Source: Acanthosoma haemorrhoidale (lineage: Eukaryota > Arthropoda > Insecta > Hemiptera > Acanthosomatidae). Taken from it: a stretch of 64,000 nucleotides of DNA. Below, piece by piece: positions 46,575 to 58,100 of this stretch. Every line of letters begins with the position of its first letter. Within the stretch, counting starts at the first letter, position 1. A program made the position numbers and the translations under genes. The stretch is taken from NCBI GenBank assembly GCA_930367205.1, contig OV884013.1, forward strand, positions 117,204,869-117,268,868, written 5' to 3'. The notes under the pieces are model-generated. The model was given only the letters and a program-made list of their open reading frames with translations. It made no database searches and was not told where the DNA came from.

Positions 46575-48586
46575 TTCTGTCTCATTCAACTATTTTTGTT
46601 TTCATATGACCTTTGGTAGGTTATGATGAACTTAGTTAAATAAATACTCATAGGTCGTATAAAAAAAGACTCTTTGAAGGGGGGGGGGGTTAAAGTGCCT
46701 AAGTTTGACACTGAGGGTTCAAGTCTCTTGGAAGTAATTTTATTTTTTGCGTTATGAAATCATGTGTTAAAAAATGATGTCAATCTGTAGGTAGGTATGG
46801 TAACATGGTTCGCCTTTATCATGGTTCTAATGAAGTTGAAAATTGAATGGATATACTGTTTTGGGTTTGTTTGGCACAGTGAAGTTTTGGGTCAAAGTTA
46901 ATATCGTAGTTCTTTACAACTAAGTATGGAAGTATGGATACTAATGCAACACTGTCAACTGTACAAATGTAAAACATTGTTTAATTTTCGATTCTTAACA
47001 CATTTTATAGTTATCAGGGTAAGTTTAAAGTTTGTTATTTACAAAAGCATTTTTGGTAATATTTGGAGGAGGAAGCCTCCGGTGGACTCTGACCACTGTC
47101 CATAGATCCCCTGAACCTCACGCGAGGTCTCCCGAACTCCTAACTTCTTTCACTCAACCTTCAAATAGGTCCCTCCTAGAAAAAGGTTCCATTTAGCCCA
47201 AATAATTTCTATTTTATTTTTTCCTTATTCCCTTATTTTTGAATTTGAGAGCTTTGGGGGGGGGGGACAGAAAAAGAAATACTTCAAAAAGTGACAACTG
47301 TACTGCAAAATTCTCTCCAAATATCTTTTACTCATGATAATACATCAAGTGAAGAGTTCCACCTCTTGAATTTTTAAGGACTAAAACTTAAACAAATTGG
47401 TAATAATCCAAACAATTAAACCTGTGAATGATAGTACCTTTAAATTCATCATCCTATTTATTCATTATTGTAAGGCGAATTGGTAACATTTATTAAAAAA
47501 TTAATTACAACTTTTAAATGGTCATTAAAAGTCTGTGATATATATAAAAACCTATTTTTAGTGTTCACATTTTAGAAATTACTGTATTGGGTGAGCTTAT
47601 ATAGACTTAAGAATGATTACTCTAAGACAGTGTACGATATTAGTTATTTGAGTATATTTTTTGTTAAATTTTAGTCCTGAGGTTTCCTGAGTATTCCTGA
47701 TTGACTCTTGATGTAATATAATAAGTAAAAGATATATGTTAACACTTACAGGTTGTTGTTTTTTTTAATTCAAAAATTCCTAGTGTTTTAAATATTAAAT
47801 CAAATGATTTAAATCGATTACGAGCGCCGAAGCTAATCATTGTGGTATTATCCTTGTGTAAGCTCAGATCCTGTCGCACGGTCAAACGGGACCAGTCATC
47901 CGGAGGCCAGGAAGGCAACTTAACCCTCGGGGCTGTATGGCCGTCGTGATGCAGAGCTCGGTACGTTACTCAATGGAAGAGGACCACGAGCTGCACCGTA
48001 TTGCACACGCCTTCGTGAGAATTGGATTATTCCCTGACTCCTAAGCCGTTCAGGGGCAGATGTCACGGTTGTGACATTTTACTCAGCGTTCGATTATAAG
48101 TCCACCAGATCGCGTTAGTTCCGATCGTCAGCTCATGCATTGTGTACGGGCGGTTAGCCTCCTGTCTTTGTGTTGTGCCTTCCGTGGTCTCGTCAGCATT
48201 CAGCGGCAGTTACAACACCGAAGAGGAAAAAGTGCCGGCATTGATACATTGATTTGTTTTGTCTTAAATAGTATTTAGATCACAGGCTATGACCTGACGT
48301 TCCTGAATTACAAATTTATAGTTCGCTCTGCAATATCTGAAGACTTTCTCTTCAGTTCAAAGTAGTAAGAAAATTAGGTTACTATTATTTTTGGTTCTTA
48401 ATTTTAATTTTACACTCTTTATACATTATCTGTGTTTCATTTTTGGTTATCAAGATGAACTAGATAAACACTGTGCTACGTCATCAATTAATAAATGTAA
48501 TAAAATTATGGGATTTTTTTCGGGTTACGTGATTTTTTATTATCTAAAATGAATCCACACTTAACATATGTCATAGGTAACTTCAG
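46575..48586. other. Mostly AT-rich sequence with a GC-richer island
   Basis: G11 tracts lie at 46679-46689 and 47256-47266. About 47060-47180 and 47820-48260 are GC-richer, the latter a balanced, repeat-free block like the other islands. No gene is recognised. Confidence 0.4.
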
Positions 48587-48938
48587 CGACCAACAATTCC
48601 AAATTTAAAAGTACTAATTTTTCAGAATTTAAAATGGTAACTTAGGTTTGGATTGTCAGGTAACACATTTCTACTGTCCTCAATTACGTATTGCTTGGGT
48701 CTGTTACAACAAATTATTATTAGGTCCTAATAACGGTGAAAAAAAAAAATTCAACTCCTACATTTCTGTGAATTTTAATCGACTTAAAATAAGTTGATTC
48801 CCACCTGTGATTGCTTTTAGTGTAACCGACCCAAGCAATAATTGAGGACAGTAGAAATGTGTTACCTGACACTCAATCACTAACTTACCATTTTTAATTC
48901 TGAAAAATTAGTCCTTTTAAATTTGGAAGTGTTGGTCG
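48587..48938. repeat. Long inverted repeat, 352 bp, possible MITE
   Basis: The left arm 48587-48708 and right arm 48821-48938 are about 115-120 bp imperfect reverse complements. Exact blocks include gtaacacatttctactgtcc and its complement. About 110 bp lies between them. There is no coding content. It is consistent with a hairpin-forming MITE or an inverted duplication. I could not define a target duplication. Confidence 0.85.
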
Positions 48939-49960
48939 CTTATTTAGACGATGAAATGCTATGATTAGAAACAATTTTTAATGTTATAAGCAAATAAATT
49001 GTTTATTTTCAGGTGATTCCTGTTTTTTCCAAGCTTGTTTCACTTTTTTTTTGGGGGGGGGAGCTCGTAAGATCGATCATCTTTGGTTTTTGTTTTTCTT
49101 TTCCCTTCTTGTTGAAATTAGAACCCTTCTAAAGGAGAGACTTACATTAAAACAATGCATTCGAAACATTATTAAAAAACTACACAAGCGAGGACATTTG
49201 TTCATGAGATACCAAACATTTTCTTGTATCCCGTAGAATTTGAATACATTTTTCCCGGTGGAATTCCCCCTGACTGGATATTTGGGAGATCCAGGGTTCC
49301 ACTCCAGTTACTGCCAGCTTGTTTTTTTTATTATGCCAGAAAACTAGGATTATTCACGTCTATTTTTTATTTTATTTTTTTGGAACGTCTGTTCAGTAAA
49401 ATTTTTAGTTGTATACGGCCTGTCTGCAAGGCAAAGATCAAGCCGATGATGGCCAGTATTGAATGAATCACAGCCAAAATGTAAATAGTGTTTGTTTGTT
49501 TCTAAATTACCTTGTTGTTTGGCGAACATGGATTTGTACATAAGCGCTAAATGGGGTCTAAAAAGCACGCGCCTGCGTGGAGAGCTGATAACGTTACTTC
49601 GAGTTATGCCACAGAACCGGTACTGGAACTGTTTGCCAACACGCTTTAATTCGGCCATTTTTCGCATTATCCTATAGCAGTTATCAATTATCAATCATTT
49701 CGCCGCTAATTCGAGATTACTGTTATTCTGAGAATTAATTTCGGACTCAGATAAGCTCTTAATAGATTTCTTATTTTTTAGTAATGAGAATTACATTCAC
49801 AATTCATAACATTTATTTTATGTTAATTTGCAACTTTTTATTTTTGAACCAGTAGATCCAAGGATCAGTTCCCAAGTCAATTTTCCTCATTAGATTTGAT
49901 TTCTACGATTATAAACTAAATCGTAAATTTGTAAATCTATATAATATAAACTGAGGAATT
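48939..49960. other. Unannotated sequence
   Basis: A T-run followed by G9 at 49053-49061. Frames of 60-114 codons at 49051-49694 overlap on both strands and are not recognisable. No repeat family is detected. Confidence 0.4.
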
Positions 49961-50475
49961 TTGACATGAATGTGGTTGAATTTGATGATGCAGCGTTGAA
50001 TTTCCTCTTTTAATGCACGGGTGGATGTGGGTTTGTTGACATACACCTTTGACTTTAAATAACCCCATAAAAAGAAATCTAAAGGTGTTAAATCACACGA
50101 TTTAGGGGCGAATTCTGATCACCGAAACGAGAGAGTACACGACCTGGAAATGTCTCATGCAGTATTTAATTGTTTCATGGGCTGTATGGCATGTGGCACT
50201 ATCTTGTTGAAACCACATATTGGCCACATCTATATCATCCAATTTCGGAACTATTCCGACCATGTTTTAAATGAAATTTTCGAACTGCGGCCGCCACACT
50301 TTCATTATTTTTGAGATAATGTTCAACAATAAAGCCACGTTGTTCTATCGTGTAACGCTCCATTTTTACTAACCCTAAACAGTCAGCTGTCAAATTGTTT
50401 TTTTTAGGGTTGCCAGCACTTTACTGCACAAATGGTGGACAATTCAAATATTGCGTTAATTCTGGGACATTCTTT
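49961..50475 (-). mobile_element. TcM copy C: deleted DD41D mariner-like element
   Basis: Minus strand. The C-terminal catalytic part (49975-50245) is joined at 50248-50251 to the N-terminal part. The join skips from the KHGR region directly to CCGAAATTGGATGAT, a larger deletion than in copies A and D. The right end has GGGACATTCTTTA. The left end is truncated. The junction is identical to that of copy E. Confidence 0.87.
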
Positions 50476-51111
50476 AACTTAGATAATGCGAATCACAGGT
50501 TTCTTGTTTTAACTGTAGCTGTAGAGTATTTTAATTAAGTTTCACTTGAGGTCTTTCAAGCCTTGACCAAATGGCACTATCGGATCTCGGCAAGTCATTT
50601 TGCAGAGAAATGAGCCAGGATACCATGGAAGGCGGTACAAGCCCATTAGACACAAAGCGGTATCGGAGCTAGAGGTGTGAATTTGTATACAATAGCCTGT
50701 GAGCACAATTTGCCAACTGGGCCTATAAGTCTCCTCTATGCAGATAGACTATCTTTTCCTTATTTATAGGCTTTTATGCCAACGGCCTGCTCCCACTATC
50801 CTCTCCTCCATCTGAGGGCATGATCTATGGACCAATTGTGTGTCACCTGACCTGCCTCCGATGCAACTTCTGTGCAGTACTTCCTTGCCAGGTGGGAATG
50901 AGATCCGATAGCGGGGCGGTGGCACACACTAATAGGCCCAGAGGAAAGTCGTGTGAGTTGCGTATATGGATATCCTATCAACTAGCGCCATCTTAGTATT
51001 CATCAAACTGTTCGAAGGGCATGGTCGTCAAATCTTCAGGGATCTTATTTTGCTCCCATTATTCCTGTTAAGTTTGTTCCCGGTCATCAAAGGGATGTCA
51101 TCCACTCATAT
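50476..51111. other. GC-richer unique island between two TcM copies
   Basis: About 50560-51000 has balanced base composition, no repeats and no recognisable exon. It is a candidate regulatory block. Confidence 0.35.
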
Positions 51112-51774
51112 AAAGGGTGTCCCAGAATTAACGCGAGATTTTATTTAAATAGAAAACACAGTTTTTATTTTTTTATTGAATTATAAAGTGAATAGGATAG
51201 GGTTATTGATGGAATAACACATCGGGCAAATGGCCTCCACGACTTTGGTGGCTCATACGCACTCTTTTGTCGAAATTTTCCATGACCGTTTGGCATAAAT
51301 GTGGTTGAATTTCCTCTTTTAATGCACGGGTGGATGTGGGCTTGTTGACATACACCTTTGACTTCAAACAACCCCATAAAAAGAAATCTAAAGGTGTTAA
51401 ATCACACGATCTAGGGGGCCAATTCTGATCACCGAAACGAGAGAGTACACGACATGGAAATGTCTCATGCAGTATTTGAATTGTTTCATTGGCTGTATGG
51501 CATGTGGCACCATCTTGTTGAAACCATATATTGGCCACAACAATATCATCCAATTTCGGAACAAAGAACTGTGTTTACGACGCCGAATTGATGTTCAACA
51601 ACACACTCAAGCACTGCTTCGATATTGACATTTGAAAAGCTTTTTTTTTGGATGACCAGTGATATGGACGAACGCGTCTGTAAGCTGTCAAATTGTTTTT
51701 TGTTAGTGTTGCCAGCACTTTACTGCACAAATGGTGGCAAATCCAAATCTTGCGTTAATTCTGGGACACCCTTT
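51112..51774 (-). mobile_element. TcM copy D: best-preserved C-terminal half
   Basis: Complete termini: AAAGGGTGTCCCAGAATTAA at 51112 and GGGACACCCTTT ending 51774, flanked by TA. The minus strand has a 116-codon frame (51203-51553) with WFQQDGATCHTANETIQIL, then PPRSCDLTPLDFFLWG and a C-terminal FDKRVRM. Between the Asp of QDGA and the Asp of PLDFF lie 41 residues, the spacing of DD41D (rosa-type) mariners. The segment with the first catalytic Asp is deleted at 51559-51562. It is inactive. Confidence 0.9.
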
Positions 51775-52351
51775 AGCTATCAAAGCCTGAGAAAATCTAT
51801 TGACTGTTTTATTCTGATACCAGTTGCAATCAATTGAACGGCTTCATTATGGATAAACGGTAGAAGTTATTTACTTATGGCCCATCATGCTCTCTGTGAT
51901 GTCTGTACTCTTGACAGTAATCCGTATGTTATTGTCCAATGGAGGTAACAAAATTTTAGATTGAAATACTTGTTAATTTACAATAGTTTTTTTTTGTACG
52001 ATATTTAGGGTGTCATAACTGCAACAAAAGTGTAGAAAAATAGTTTACAATGGTAAAGGAGATCCAGATGATGACTTGGAGCTGAGCGGTGGTTATTTAC
52101 TCAAGATCTCTCATCCAGCTCCTTTTCTGTATTTCTTGTGCTGAGTGAAGTATGCTTTTAAGGGATCCTTGGGATACCGTGATTACGAATTTATTTTCTG
52201 TAGCATGTGTTCATTTATTCCCAAAATAGTAACATTTTTATAATAGTTTAAAAAGAACTTTTTTGGTGGAGGTGATTATCCATTGGACCGAGTAATAAAA
52301 TACGTGTGGACAGCTGCCTTGGCTGAATTTCCAGATTGCTTAGTTAATAGT
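51775..52351. other. Unannotated AT-rich stretch
   Basis: Nothing recognisable. Confidence 0.4.
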
Positions 52352-52926
52352 AGCCTTAAACTAAACAGACGCTTTGGACAACTATACGGACTACTTCAAA
52401 GGACATCCCATCTCTCAATAGAAAATAAACTACTAATCTACAAAGTTATACTTAAACCAATCTGGACATACGGAATAGAGCTATGGAGGACAGCAAAAAA
52501 AAGTCGAACATCAAACGCATCCAATCCTTTCAAGGAAAAGGCCTAAGAACAATAGTAAATGCCCCTTATTATGTCAGCAACAAAACCCTTCATAACGACC
52601 TTAATATACCCTACATTCTAGAACTCATCCCTTCTAAGTTTATGAAATTCCACAGTAGCATTTCCAACCACTCTAATCCTGCAGCAGTCATTGCACTGCG
52701 TCACTCATCCCTATAATCTTCCTCGGAGACTAAAACGGCAGTGGCCTCGTGACCTGCTATAATCAAGTGACAGTGGGAGTCCTGGCAATGGCCAGTTTCT
52801 CCAATCATGTCCTGAATGAATGAGCGAGTGAATGATGAAATGTAAATATGGTATGAATGATAGTATATCTTAATTACTTATTGCCTAGCAAGGCAGATAG
52901 TAATTTTAGCACAATAAAGGAATTAT
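52352..52926 (+). mobile_element. LINE-A copy 7
   Basis: The RT tail NRRFGQLYGLLQRTSHLSIEN is read at 52358-52420, then a +1 slip near 52500 (an extra A in an A-run) moves to the frame at 52483-52716, which continues with NAPYYVSNKTLHNDL and LELIPSKF. The 3' UTR carries a deletion from ATGTCCTGA to the GAGCGAG box and ends GCACAATAAAGG near 52920. It has the same end subtype as copy 5. Confidence 0.88.
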
Positions 52927-55054
52927 ACAATAGTAGCCTGGAAGATTTACCACTTATTACACCTCTTCCAGTCCATCATTAGGTCTGGAACAGTAAAAAC
53001 GTTTCCGGCTGCGACAATCTGCAGAGGTACATGTACTCCAGTGCTCGAACTGCTTGCCTGAGAGGCTGGAGACTCCTATTGTCTACCGTCGGCAGGCAGG
53101 GCTATGAATGGAGAACGCGCATTAACCTGAATGAAAGGTCCTAAAGCGACTGTGCTTGTCTTCGCTTTATCTCTCGCTCCTCAGTCCACTGTCCCCTCTG
53201 GGTGGTCCCACTTACTCCTCGTCTCTACCCGCCCACTCAAGTCTCTTGCAGAAATGCAGCCGTTCTGTCCTTTTCCGACTGCTAAAGGGAAGATTCCAAG
53301 TTGATGATATTACTATTACAAACTTTATTACGTAAACATGCAATTCAATACTAAAAGTAATTATTCTTACTCAATGAGGGTTGTTTAATTTATATGCATT
53401 CCCAAAATCCAACTATTCTCTTCCTAATGACTCTTCTTCTATAGCATAAAAGTTTTAATTATTAAATTATTACACTTGATAATATAGCTTGATGTTTGAC
53501 CCCATCAAATTTGATAACATTTTTGTATCTGTGTTTGGACAAACCCTTTAAACAATTCTTAGAGCTCATTTATGATAATTTGCCGAAACGGCACGTACCA
53601 TTTTTTTTCAGGTATTTCTTCTATTATAAATTTTTTTGATATGGATAATTTCTTTATTTAAGTTTATCTAACATAGCTAATATATAGTTGTCAGACGCCT
53701 CAGCACCTCTAAACTGAAGTACAATTAATACGTAAAACTAAAATTTATATTTAGGAAAACATAAATTAAAACAGATTGCTTTGGAGATTCCCCCGAAACA
53801 ACTTTATAAATATATCACCTAAATATTTTAAAATTAATTTTGCAAAAAATATTCGATACGACTATTACTTAGGATTGTTAATTTTAAGTTGTAAAGCATC
53901 AAGCAGGAGAACAAAAAAGCTTTTTAAAAAAAAATGTCGAAAGGAGATAATTAACTATAATTTATTTCCTTTTTATTTTATTATGCTGGCCAATATTAAC
54001 TCATTTGCTTAAATAGTTCTATAAAACTCATACAAGTTGTGTTGAAATGAGCAAGCATTTCTGGGTTTCATCATGTAATAGAGTTTTATCATTTCCTAAA
54101 CTGTACTGGCCGCTGCACTGTTAAAGTGTCGGCAATCTGGAAGCACCTGAAGTCGACACACATTTTGCCGAATACGTTTGGGGAGAGTTAACACATTAGG
54201 CATATATTTAATAACCTGATCTACCGATTTCACAACTGTCGAAGTTTATTTTTTATAATACTTGCTGAGGAAGTAACATCTCAGGAATTTATAAAAAAAA
54301 GCTTGACGATACTCGGCCTTACGAGGCAATAGTAAATTCAGACATCAATATACGCCTGAAGCCGACTGATGGAATCCGACATGAAGTCTTCAGCTCATTT
54401 AGAAAGCAATGTAGGTACCGAAACGATTTCACCCGAAAGCAATTTAATCAGACATTGCAGAGTATTACTGCAGATCTGGAGAGAGCTAGGGTTATAGCTC
54501 GCACTAAACTCAGAGCTTTCATCTCGCCGCACTTAAATCCTCTGGCTATTTAGTGTCCCGATAGTGAACCGTTCGAATCGACGTTCGCACAAGAGGCCCT
54601 AAATCACTGAATCTTCCCGTCCCATCATGCCCGGGAATTAAGTGCAGCCTAGATTGAGGAGGGACATGGTATAAGATGGGATAGGACACTAGTAGGAAGC
54701 CATAGATAATGAGGATCATCAGTAATAAAACGGTATTTTCCAAGCCAGAAGGCTTTACAATGATTCATCGTCTTCATATGAGTCAGAAATGATTTAACCA
54801 CTCAGACAATTCTGGTGGAATGTTGATACAAACTAGCAGGAAATATTGACAGCTACTTATACACAGCTATATAAATAATTAGCTTTAAAAGTTTTGTTAG
54901 TGTTTAAGATTCCTAAAACCCCCTTGCTCAATATCAATCTAAGATTCTGTCCCTCCCCCCACTGCAAAGATACTGTAACTATTCTAAAAAAATATGTTTT
55001 TTGATAAAAATAAAAATACATAGCGAATTATATTCCGGTTTTAATCTATGTTCC
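52927..55054. other. Unique stretch with two GC-richer islands
   Basis: Islands lie at about 53000-53300 and 54100-54690, with AT-rich DNA between them. A 78-codon frame (53776-54012) is Lys/Ile/Phe-rich by composition. A 65-codon minus frame (54546-54743) starts with a hydrophobic stretch but is not recognisable. Confidence 0.35.
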
Positions 55055-55597
55055 ACAATAGTATATGCCCCTTATTACGTCAGTAACAAAACCCTTCATA
55101 ATGATCTTAATATACCCTATATTCTTGAACTCATCCCTTCCAAGTTCATGAAATCCCCTAGTAACTTATCCAACCACCCTAATCCCCTAGAACAGTCATT
55201 GCACTGCTCCACTCATCCCTATAATCCTCCCCGGAGACTGAAACGGCAGTGGCCTCGTGACCTGCTATAAATGCGTGACAGTGGGAGTCCTGGCAATGGC
55301 CGGTTTCTCCAATCGTGTCCAGAGCGTATGTGGCTCTCGTGGTCTTCGTCAGCCTCCGCTGGCTCTTATCCAGTGACGAGGCTGACGAAGGAGCGTCGGG
55401 GACTTCCCAAGACTCCGCTTCCTTTTTCGCATGCGAGGGAGGTGACAACCACTTGGGGGGCCTCTGGGCTGTTTGTATTTATAGTATGAATAAGCGAGTG
55501 AATGATGAATTTTAAATATGGTACGAATGAGAACATTTATCTCAATTACTTATTGCCTAATAAGGCAGATTGCAATCTTTATTATAATAAAGTTGTT
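55055..55597 (+). mobile_element. LINE-A copy 8
   Basis: The RT tail from IVYAPYYVSNKTLHNDLNIP to RQWPRDLL is open, ending at the stop near 55268. A well-preserved 3' UTR and TATAATAAAG end near 55588 follow. This copy shows the ORF end and full 3' UTR most clearly. It is 5'-truncated. Confidence 0.9.
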
Positions 55598-55605
55598 TAT
55601 CTAAT

Positions 55606-55640
55606 TTTTTTTTTCTTTCATAGCCCCTTTAAATTTACAG
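55606..55640 (-). mobile_element. LINE-B copy 6: extreme 3' end only
   Basis: About 35 bp: TTTCATAGCCCCTTTAAATT, the reverse complement of the LINE-B 3' end with its A-tail. It directly abuts the end of LINE-A copy 8 in opposite orientation. Confidence 0.7.
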
Positions 55641-56067
55641 GGCATACAAAATTAAGTTGAAGATGCGTTTAAACTTGAAGCAAATGAAAATAATTAGATC
55701 AATAAATGATTTTTTATAGGGTATTTTTATGATAGGGGTATCATTAGTGTACATTATTGATGGTAAAAGTTTGAAAAACAGATATGAGAACAATGACTGT
55801 GTTAATAGATATGGGAACCTTTAGAATTTATTTAATTGTTTTAATCATAAGGTAAACCAATTATTAATTTAAAGAGCCGGCAGTGTTTTCGGCATCTTCA
55901 GGTCATAGAATTAAAATTAAATTTCATGACTTAAGTGAAACAGGCTGCTTAGACTCACAAGAACAGTTTACGATGGTGGTGACGGGTAATTTTTTTAACC
56001 CCATACAATACAATTTTATCTTCACGTTTTCATAATTATTTTTACACTGGATGTCGGCAATTGAAGA
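55641..56067. other. Unannotated AT-rich stretch
   Basis: Nothing recognisable. Confidence 0.4.
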
Positions 56068-56778
56068 AAAGAGTGCCCCAAAATTCACGCAAGATTTGAA
56101 TTTGCCACCATTTGTGCATTAAAGTGCAGGCGATCCTAAAAAAAACACAATTTGACAGGTGACAATTTTGGGTTAGTAAAAATAGAGCTTTACACGATAG
56201 AACAATGTGTCTTTATTGCTGAACATTATCTCAAAAATAATGAAAGTTTGGCGGCCACAGTTCGAAAATTTCATTTAAAACATGGTCGGAATAGTTCCGA
56301 AATTGGATGATATAGATGTGGCCAATATGTGGTTTCAACAAGATAGTGCCACATGCCATACAGCCCATGAAACAATTAAATACTGCATGAGACATTTCCA
56401 GGTCGTGTACTCTCTCGTTTCGGTGATCAGAATTCGCCCCCTAGATCGTGTGATTTAACACCTTTAGATTTCTTTTTATGGGGTTATTGGAAGTTAAAGG
56501 TGTATTTCAACAAGCCCACATCCACCCGTGCATTAAATGAGTAAATTCAACGCTGCATCAATGAAATTCAACCACATTTATGCCAAATGGTCATGGAAAA
56601 TTTCGACAAAAGAGTGTGTATGTGCCAGCAAAGTCGTGGAGGCCATTTGCCTGATGTGTTATTCCATAAATAACCCTATCGTATTTACTTTATAATTCAA
56701 TAAAAAATAACAACAAAAATATTAAAAACTCTGTTATCTATTTAAATAAAATATTTCGTTAATTCTGGGACACCCTTT
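56068..56778 (+). mobile_element. TcM copy E: deleted DD41D mariner-like element
   Basis: Both ends are recognisable (GAGTGCCCCAAAATTCACGC, slightly mutated, and GGGACACCCTTTA). The N-terminal part (TIEQCVFIAEHYLKNNESLA near 56190-56250) is joined at 56294-56297 to the C-terminal part (KLDDIDVANMWFQQDSATCH). The junction is the same as in copy C. A single-base change alters QDG to QDS. It is inactive. Confidence 0.88.
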
Positions 56779-57895
56779 ACTTCTCCAAAGTAATTGTTCA
56801 AAGGATTCTCCGGATTGAGAACACCTTGGACGGACGGACTAACTACAAAGGGTGATTCCCTTGACTATAACAGCACTAAGTGCCCTGTTGTACTCTGACA
56901 ATTAGGTGTAAAAAACTGGCCTGGGAGTTTCCTGTGAGTCGAGTGTCCTCCATGGGCGAGCTCCCGCTACAGGCCATTAATTAGTAGCCTTCCGACCATT
57001 TCGGAAGCTGTTAGGAGGACAAGAGGTCGTCGCTGTCGGGGGCCCATTCTAGAAAGTCCTGAGGAAGAGCAGTCTTGTCCACTCCTGGGGGAAAATTGTC
57101 TTTATGCAACCTTTGGGATATGGTAGGATTGCGTAGAGACATCGAGGGCATCAAGTGGCAAATCGTGTATGCAGCTAATTAATCAGCTACGAGTGAAAAG
57201 TTTGACCTGTGCAGGGTCTCGGGGGGGATTAGTGAAAGCATGGTATGGGCGCGAATCAGTATAAGCTTAGAGCAGAACTAAACGATATAAAGTTATCTAT
57301 ATACTATTATGGTTAATAGTTAAAATATTACGAAAAAACAGAAACAGATTCAATTGTATATCCATCCACTTTCAGCAGAAAATAATCAGAGACACAAGAA
57401 GGTTACGAAAAATACCTAATAAATAGCCCTGTGATTTAATCTGATCAAATATGTCAAAACATTAATGCATGTATGTACTGCATTGATAATTAACAATAAT
57501 ACCATGTAATAATAATATTACATTCTTCGTATTAAAAACAGCTTTAATGATTTAAAATAGGTCTGGTACAGAGTAATAAAACGAAAGGAATGAAATTGAT
57601 AGCTACGACTTGACTGGTATTTATTATAATAACTTTACAACGAAATAAAAATTTAAAACTATAGAAATGGTATTTCAATAATGTTTGGTAAATATAGAAA
57701 AATATAGAAGGATGTTATAAAATCATGGCACAATTTTATCTGTTCATATATGTGAGAGTTTTATTGGCGTGTATGAATTATTATAGAGAAACATGAGAGT
57801 TGATTAGGATAAAGTGGCAATTTCGACTTTGATTCATAGCTCTCAAAAAGAACATAAAATAAGATTTTTCCTCCCGAAGTAGGTCTGATAAAATA
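56779..57895. other. GC-richer island then AT-rich sequence
   Basis: About 56800-57250 is a balanced, repeat-free block with CATTAATTAG and GCTAATTAATCAGC homeodomain-type words (near 56975 and 57175). 57250-57895 is AT-rich and would be the start of intron 1 if the minus-strand exon at 57902 is real. Confidence 0.35.
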
Positions 57896-57901
57896 CCTTA
57901 C

Positions 57902-57940
57902 CTCGTAGAAGGCAAGAAGAGATGATATGAAGCTCGCCAT
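57902..57940 (-). CDS. Candidate first coding exon, 13 codons
   Basis: On the minus strand ATG at 57940 opens MASFISSLLAFYE and ends exactly at a perfect donor (GAG|GTAAGG, intron starting 57901) with phase 0. Upstream on the minus strand about 150 bp of pyrimidine-rich, GC-balanced sequence without in-frame barriers looks like a 5' UTR, with a TCAGT initiator-like word at about 57978. No continuation exon was identified lower in the window, so the gene would need a long first intron. It is too short to identify by homology and may be chance. Confidence 0.35.
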
Positions 57941-58100
57941 GAATTTTTCAGATTGTCTTCAAAACAACCAAAGTACGCACTGAAGAGGAAGAGGACTTCC
58001 GGTGAGACCCACAGACGAAGTAGCTACAGAAGGCGAACAACGAGAGGACTTGAAAGCAGAAATGGGAAGCAACTGCTGGAGACTTCACTCGAGTAAACAA
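57941..58100 (-). promoter_or_regulatory. Possible 5' UTR and core promoter for the minus-strand exon
   Basis: GC-balanced segment between AT-rich flanks. On the minus strand it reads TCTTCCTCTTCAGTGCGTAC about 40 bases before the ATG; TCAGT matches the arthropod initiator. I see no TATA box at the usual distance. This is inference from motif and composition. Confidence 0.25.

Noticed and set aside
49051..49694. Overlapping frames on both strands considered as a small gene
   Set aside because: Not recognisable, mutually overlapping, AT-rich codon content and no splice or poly(A) context.
55179..55515. Several 66-89 codon frames over the LINE-A 3' region
   Set aside because: They read the 3' UTR or the antisense strand; the real product is the RT tail ending near 55268.
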